Of a DNA stretch of 14,879 bases, positions 11,831 to 14,879 are shown piece by piece. Made by a program: the position numbers and the translations under genes. The stretch's first letter is position 1. Each line of letters opens with the position of its first letter. The notes under the pieces are model-generated. The model ran no database searches, was not told where the DNA came from, and saw nothing but the letters and a program-made list of their open reading frames with translations. Source of the stretch: Deltaproteobacteria bacterium (lineage in GTDB: Bacteria > Bdellovibrionota > Bdellovibrionia > JABDDW01); NCBI GenBank assembly GCA_013287405.1, contig JABDDW010000031.1:1-14879 (forward strand). The letters are read 5' to 3'.

Positions 11831-12304
11831 TCATAGCGTCACCCACCCTCGCCGGTCACGCTTTGGTATATGAAACGGCTCGATTGATGTCGGCTTTTCT
11901 ATCCAAATTAAGGTCGCAAAAGACTTGCCCGATCTTTCTTGCCAGAATGAGTTATCTTGAGCACATATCTGAGGCGAATATTTTTTTCTAAGCCCGATAA
12001 GTTTTTCGGGTGTTAGCTGGTAGTACTTTACTTCTTTAGCGACACAGAAGCCCGTAATCGGCCCGCCAGTTTTTTTTAAGAGAATGATGTCCCCTGAACC
12101 CACTTGGTTGTATGGGGAACACCGATTTTGCGAGAAACGAGACTCTATAGTTTTCTGACCGTCGAGGATAAAACTCAGAAATGGTTCGCGAAAAATCGCC
12201 AGATGAACTTTGATGCCACTAGCTTTGGCAAGCTCGCAGACTTTAGCCCAGTCCGTTGACTTAATTCCGACAGAAAGTCTACTAATGAGCTCCTTTGCAT
12301 TCAT
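11831..12304 (-). CDS. ASCH/PUA-like domain protein
   Basis: The 157-residue protein has the ASCH layout from residue 30 onward. HLAIFREPFLSFILDGQKTIESRFS (about 34-58) carries the G-x-K-T-x-E-x-R type motif, followed by VGSGDIILLKKTGGPITGFCVAKEVKYY, the second beta segment. ASCH and related PUA-like domains bind RNA or modified nucleotides, and one ASCH protein of E. coli is an amidohydrolase for acetylated cytidine. The first 30 residues form a separate helical extension. The start ATG 12304 has no strong ribosome site, and ATG 12300 is in a different frame. It is divergent from the HTH gene across a short AT-rich gap, so both may share a control region. Confidence 0.65.
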   Translation of the reverse strand: MNAKELISRLSVGIKSTDWAKVCELAKASGIKVHLAIFREPFLSFILDGQKTIESRFSQNRCSPYNQVGSGDIILLKKTGGPITGFCVAKEVKYYQLTPEKLIGLRKKYSPQICAQDNSFWQERSGKSFATLIWIEKPTSIEPFHIPKRDRRGWVTL

Positions 12305-12317
12305 ACCAATGATATAA

Positions 12318-12346
12318 TTTAAAAGTTATAAGTTTTAAACTATATT
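12318..12346 (+). promoter_or_regulatory. Candidate promoter of the XRE-type gene
   Basis: TTTAAA (12318-12323) and TATATT (12341-12346) are 17 bases apart in a very AT-rich gap of about 60 bases between divergent genes. The -10 matches consensus at five of six positions. Confidence 0.4.
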
Positions 12347-12365
12347 CGAATGGAAAATCGATTTG

Positions 12366-12602
12366 ATGCGTAAAAAGAAGCCGAAATCGCATTTGAAGGT
12401 TCGAGAGCTACTTGGAGAAAGAAGTGTTAGCGATCTTGCAGATGTAATGGGTTTGAAATTCTATACGCAAATCTACCCTTACACACGAAAGGGAGCGAAT
12501 CCCACCCTTCTTATGCTTGAACAATTGGCCTCGGGCCTGTCAAAGCTGTTGGGGAGAAAAATTAAAGTGACTGAAATTATCAGTGAAAACCAATCAAGAT
12601 AA
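12366..12602 (+). CDS. Small XRE-type helix-turn-helix protein
   Basis: The 78-residue protein has a Cro/C1-like layout: basic N-terminus (RKKKPKSHLK), helix LKVRELLGER, helix SVSDLADVMGL, a segment with FYTQIYPYTRKGANP in the recognition region, then LLMLEQLASGLSKLLGRKI, the last helix pair. The form 'NPTLLMLEQLASGLSKLLG' is typical of XRE proteins. I preferred ATG 12366 to TTG 12363. Ribosome-site support is weak. It sits next to, and converges with, a type I restriction gene and is divergent from the ASCH gene, so it may be a local regulator of either. No membrane or extra domain is present. Confidence 0.7.
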   Translation: MRKKKPKSHLKVRELLGERSVSDLADVMGLKFYTQIYPYTRKGANPTLLMLEQLASGLSKLLGRKIKVTEIISENQSR

Positions 12603-12655
12603 TAAGTCCAAGGGACAAGCTGTTAAGCAAAGACAACTGTTTTATGGCAATATGG

Positions 12656-14841
12656 CTACTTTCGGTCTCCCGTATAGGTCGATGAAAACACCATATCGGC
12701 TAGCCATTTTCTAAATGAGGGGTTGTCTTGGAACTGCTTGAACAGCTCAGTGTGGTCCGTAAGCATCCCAGTAATGATTCTTTGCAAAGCCTTATCGCTT
12801 TCTATTCTAGCATTCTGCTTGTCGGAGTTCTTGATCGCATTCTGATAGGCTTTGTCTTGCGCGACTTTGGCCGGAATTTCTTCGGTTATGACCAGCCTGA
12901 TTTTGTCGGCATCTCTCCACTCAACATTTCCGAAATGATCATTAAAGTTTTTAACGATGTCACTCAGCCGTGCCATCTGTGGCTCGACGAGATAACCACC
13001 CGTAGTTGGGGGAGGGGGCTGCACCTCTGCGTCTTGATCTGCCAAAGCAATATTAACAGATGACTGAACTTCGGCTCTATAGCTCTCCATATCAATCGTT
13101 TCGAGAATTCCCCGTGACAAGTCTTCTTCTTCCGGGGCTGGTAGTTTTGGAACGAGAAAGTTGAGAAAAGTGGCTAGCTTCTCCCAAGAGGCATTTGAGA
13201 AGCGCAGGATAGAGGACAAAAAGCCATAGGTTCGAACAAAGGCTTTGGCTTTGCCTTTGAAATCAACCTGTCCTGCTTCATCTAGTGTTTCAAGATAGAT
13301 GGCAACGCATTGATCAAGAATCGGGTCCAACTGATCCCTAGGGGCGCTCGTGAGATACTTTTCAACAAGTGAATCCACTTGGGACTGCTCATAGACATGG
13401 TGGTTGTCGAGGTCTCTTTTTAGGTCGTGAAGTCTGTTAGGATCGGTTTCTTCACTCAATATTGTGGTCCGGTAATATTTTTCAAACGATTCCCTAATTG
13501 TTTCTGTGTCGTTTATGAAATCAAGGACGAAGGTATCATGCTTCTTTGGATGTGCGCGGTTCAGCCGTGAAAGGGTTTGAACGGCCTTAATTCCCGCTAG
13601 GGTCTTGTCGACATACATTGTATGGAGTAAGGGCTCATCATAGCCAGTTTGAAATTTATCAGCACAAATGAGAAAGCGGTACGGGTCTTCTTGAATTTTA
13701 TCTTCGATCTTGGAGGAGGAAAATCCATTTAAAGATGCCTCAGAGACTTTCTGGCCTCCGTATTGATGCTCGCCGGAGAATGCAACGATGGGTTTGTATG
13801 GGCTCTTTCGTTCCGCTAAGTAGTCACGAAACGCAAAGAAATATTCAATAGCTCGATTAACTCCATTTGTAATAACCATTGCCCGTGCATGCCCGCCGAT
13901 CTTGTTTTTGGCGATCACCTGTTCGTGAAAATGATCGACCATGATCTCAGCTTTTTCGCGAATGGCGTGCTTATGTCCTTCAACGTATTTTCTAAGTTTC
14001 TTTTGAGCCCTTCGTGTGTCAAATTCGGGGTCGTCTTCAACTTTCTTCATTAGTCTGTAATAGCTATTAACTGGCGTGTAGTTTGTTAGTACGTCTAGTA
14101 TAAACCCTTCCTGCACGGCTTGTTTCATTGTGTAGCTGTGAAAAGCCTTATGCTTAACCTTCTGTCCATCCATGTAAGGGTCGCCAAATATTTCTAAAGT
14201 TTTATTCTTAGGGGTAGCCGTAAATGCGAAGTAACTCGCATTTTGAAGCATTTTCTTTGATTCGATTATTCGATTTATTTGGTCTTCTACAGAATCCTCT
14301 TCCTCAGTTTCGCCCTCGGTAGACAGAGAAATATTCATCTTGGCGGCAGTGCGGCCACTCTGGCTGGAGTGAGCCTCGTCAATTATAATGGCGAAAGAAC
14401 TATTTCGATGACTGCTACCAATGTCATCTACGACAAAAGGAAACTTTTGAACCGTAGTGATGATAATTTTCTTTCCGCCTTCAATGTACTTGCGAAGATC
14501 TCCCGATTTTTCAGCATGACCAACAATTGCGCCGACCTGGGCAAATTGCGTAATTGTGTCCCGAATTTGCTTATCGAGAATCCGACGATCTGTAACGATA
14601 ATGATCGAATCAAAAATGTTCTTGCCGTCTTTTTGAAAATTGACCAATTGATGCGCAAGCCAAGCAATTGAATTACTTTTACCGCTGCCAGCAGAGTGCT
14701 GAATGAGATATTTTTGGCCTTTTCCTTGGATTTGTATGTCTGACAATAGTTTTCTTACTACGCTTAGTTGGTGAAACCGTGGCCAGATTTGTACCTTCTT
14801 TGACTTTCCCGTTTTTTCATCTTTCTCTTCAATAATCTGGG
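12656..14841 (-). CDS. hsdR: Type I restriction enzyme R subunit, 5' end cut off by the window edge
   Basis: This is the ATP-driven translocase and nuclease subunit of a type I restriction system. Helicase motifs appear in order, counted from the TTG at 14746: Walker A SAGSGKS (18-24), DEAH (123-126), TATP (176-179), CADKFQTGYDEP (361-372) and QTLSRLNR (390-397). A long helical C-terminal part follows for binding the rest of the complex. That TTG is not the true start: the same frame continues upstream with IWPRFHQLSVVRKLL, a known part of HsdR just before Walker A, preceded by AQIIEEKDEKTG. The N-terminal PD-(D/E)xK nuclease domain is outside the window. An in-frame stop at 14849-14851 lies in the inverted copy at the window end and is probably not genuine. 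No hsdM or hsdS is seen downstream, so they would have to lie on the other side. Confidence 0.9.
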
Positions 14842-14879
14842 CACGGTTTCACCAACTAAGCGTAGTAAGAAAACTATTG
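14744..14879. repeat. Inverted repeat reaching the exact end of the window
   Basis: Bases 14744-14781 and 14842-14879 are perfect reverse complements (38 bases). One mismatch (14782/14841) separates this from a further paired 7 bases, CCAGATT (14783-14789) and AATCTGG (14834-14840). The loop is 44 bases. The left arm encodes HsdR residues, while the right arm brings a stop into that frame and ends at the last base. This suggests a fold-back (snap-back) join at the contig end rather than a natural element. Confidence 0.9.

Noticed and set aside
1..14879. CRISPR array, tRNA or insertion-sequence transposase
   Set aside because: No regularly spaced repeats, no cloverleaf other than the tmRNA ends, and no transposase motifs were seen in any frame.

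Overview
The window looks like a bacterial chromosome segment of moderate GC. It probably comes from a Gram-negative bacterium: there is a lipoprotein with a lipobox, a predicted outer-membrane beta-barrel, and a MerT/MerP-type pair with a periplasmic binding protein. The protein style and the DUF3332 lipoprotein would suit a Bdellovibrionota or other former delta-proteobacterial lineage, but that is inference and weak. No taxonomic marker other than tmRNA is present.

Left part (1-2700), mostly core-like. The tail of an unknown gene ends in a strong Rho-independent terminator. A 600-bp group IIC intron ribozyme follows directly. It has no reverse transcriptase gene, only a 42-codon ORF where that gene should begin. 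After it come a methyltransferase-like protein with an unclear start codon, a DUF3332-type lipoprotein, and tmRNA (ssrA) with its own promoter and terminator.

Middle (2700-5500). A perfect 20-bp palindrome with an extra half-site precedes a very short ORF that may be a regulator fragment. A minus-strand, probably four-gene metal-handling operon follows (4653 down to 2931): Cys-rich secreted protein, beta-barrel, MerP-like HMA protein, MerT-like permease. No MerA or MerR lies beside it. A plus-strand gene with an ankyrin-associated N-terminal motif ends in two successive terminators.

Right part (5500-14879), accessory. A GC-rich region with strong secondary structure leads into a DUF6908 gene, a family associated with mobile elements. 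A minus-strand CBS-HEPN protein with an RNase-type RX4H motif follows. Then comes the most interesting unit, a tightly overlapped five-gene plus-strand cassette (7713-11267): ribbon-helix-helix regulator, GNAT-like acetyltransferase, ImmA/IrrE-type metallopeptidase, zinc-ribbon/DUF4186 protein, and radical SAM enzyme. It meets, tail to tail with a 4-bp overlap, a minus-strand pair of an ASCH-domain protein and a P-loop kinase. An XRE-type HTH gene is divergent from that pair, and a type I restriction HsdR gene, cut off at its 5' end by the window edge, closes the segment.

The cassette reads as a self-regulated stress, toxin or defence module. The repressor would bind the AT-rich repeats upstream, the metallopeptidase could cleave the repressor or another partner, and the acetyltransferase and radical SAM enzyme would be the effectors. 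That mechanism is inference. The last 38 bases of the window are an exact inverted copy of part of hsdR and are probably a fold-back artefact of the contig end.
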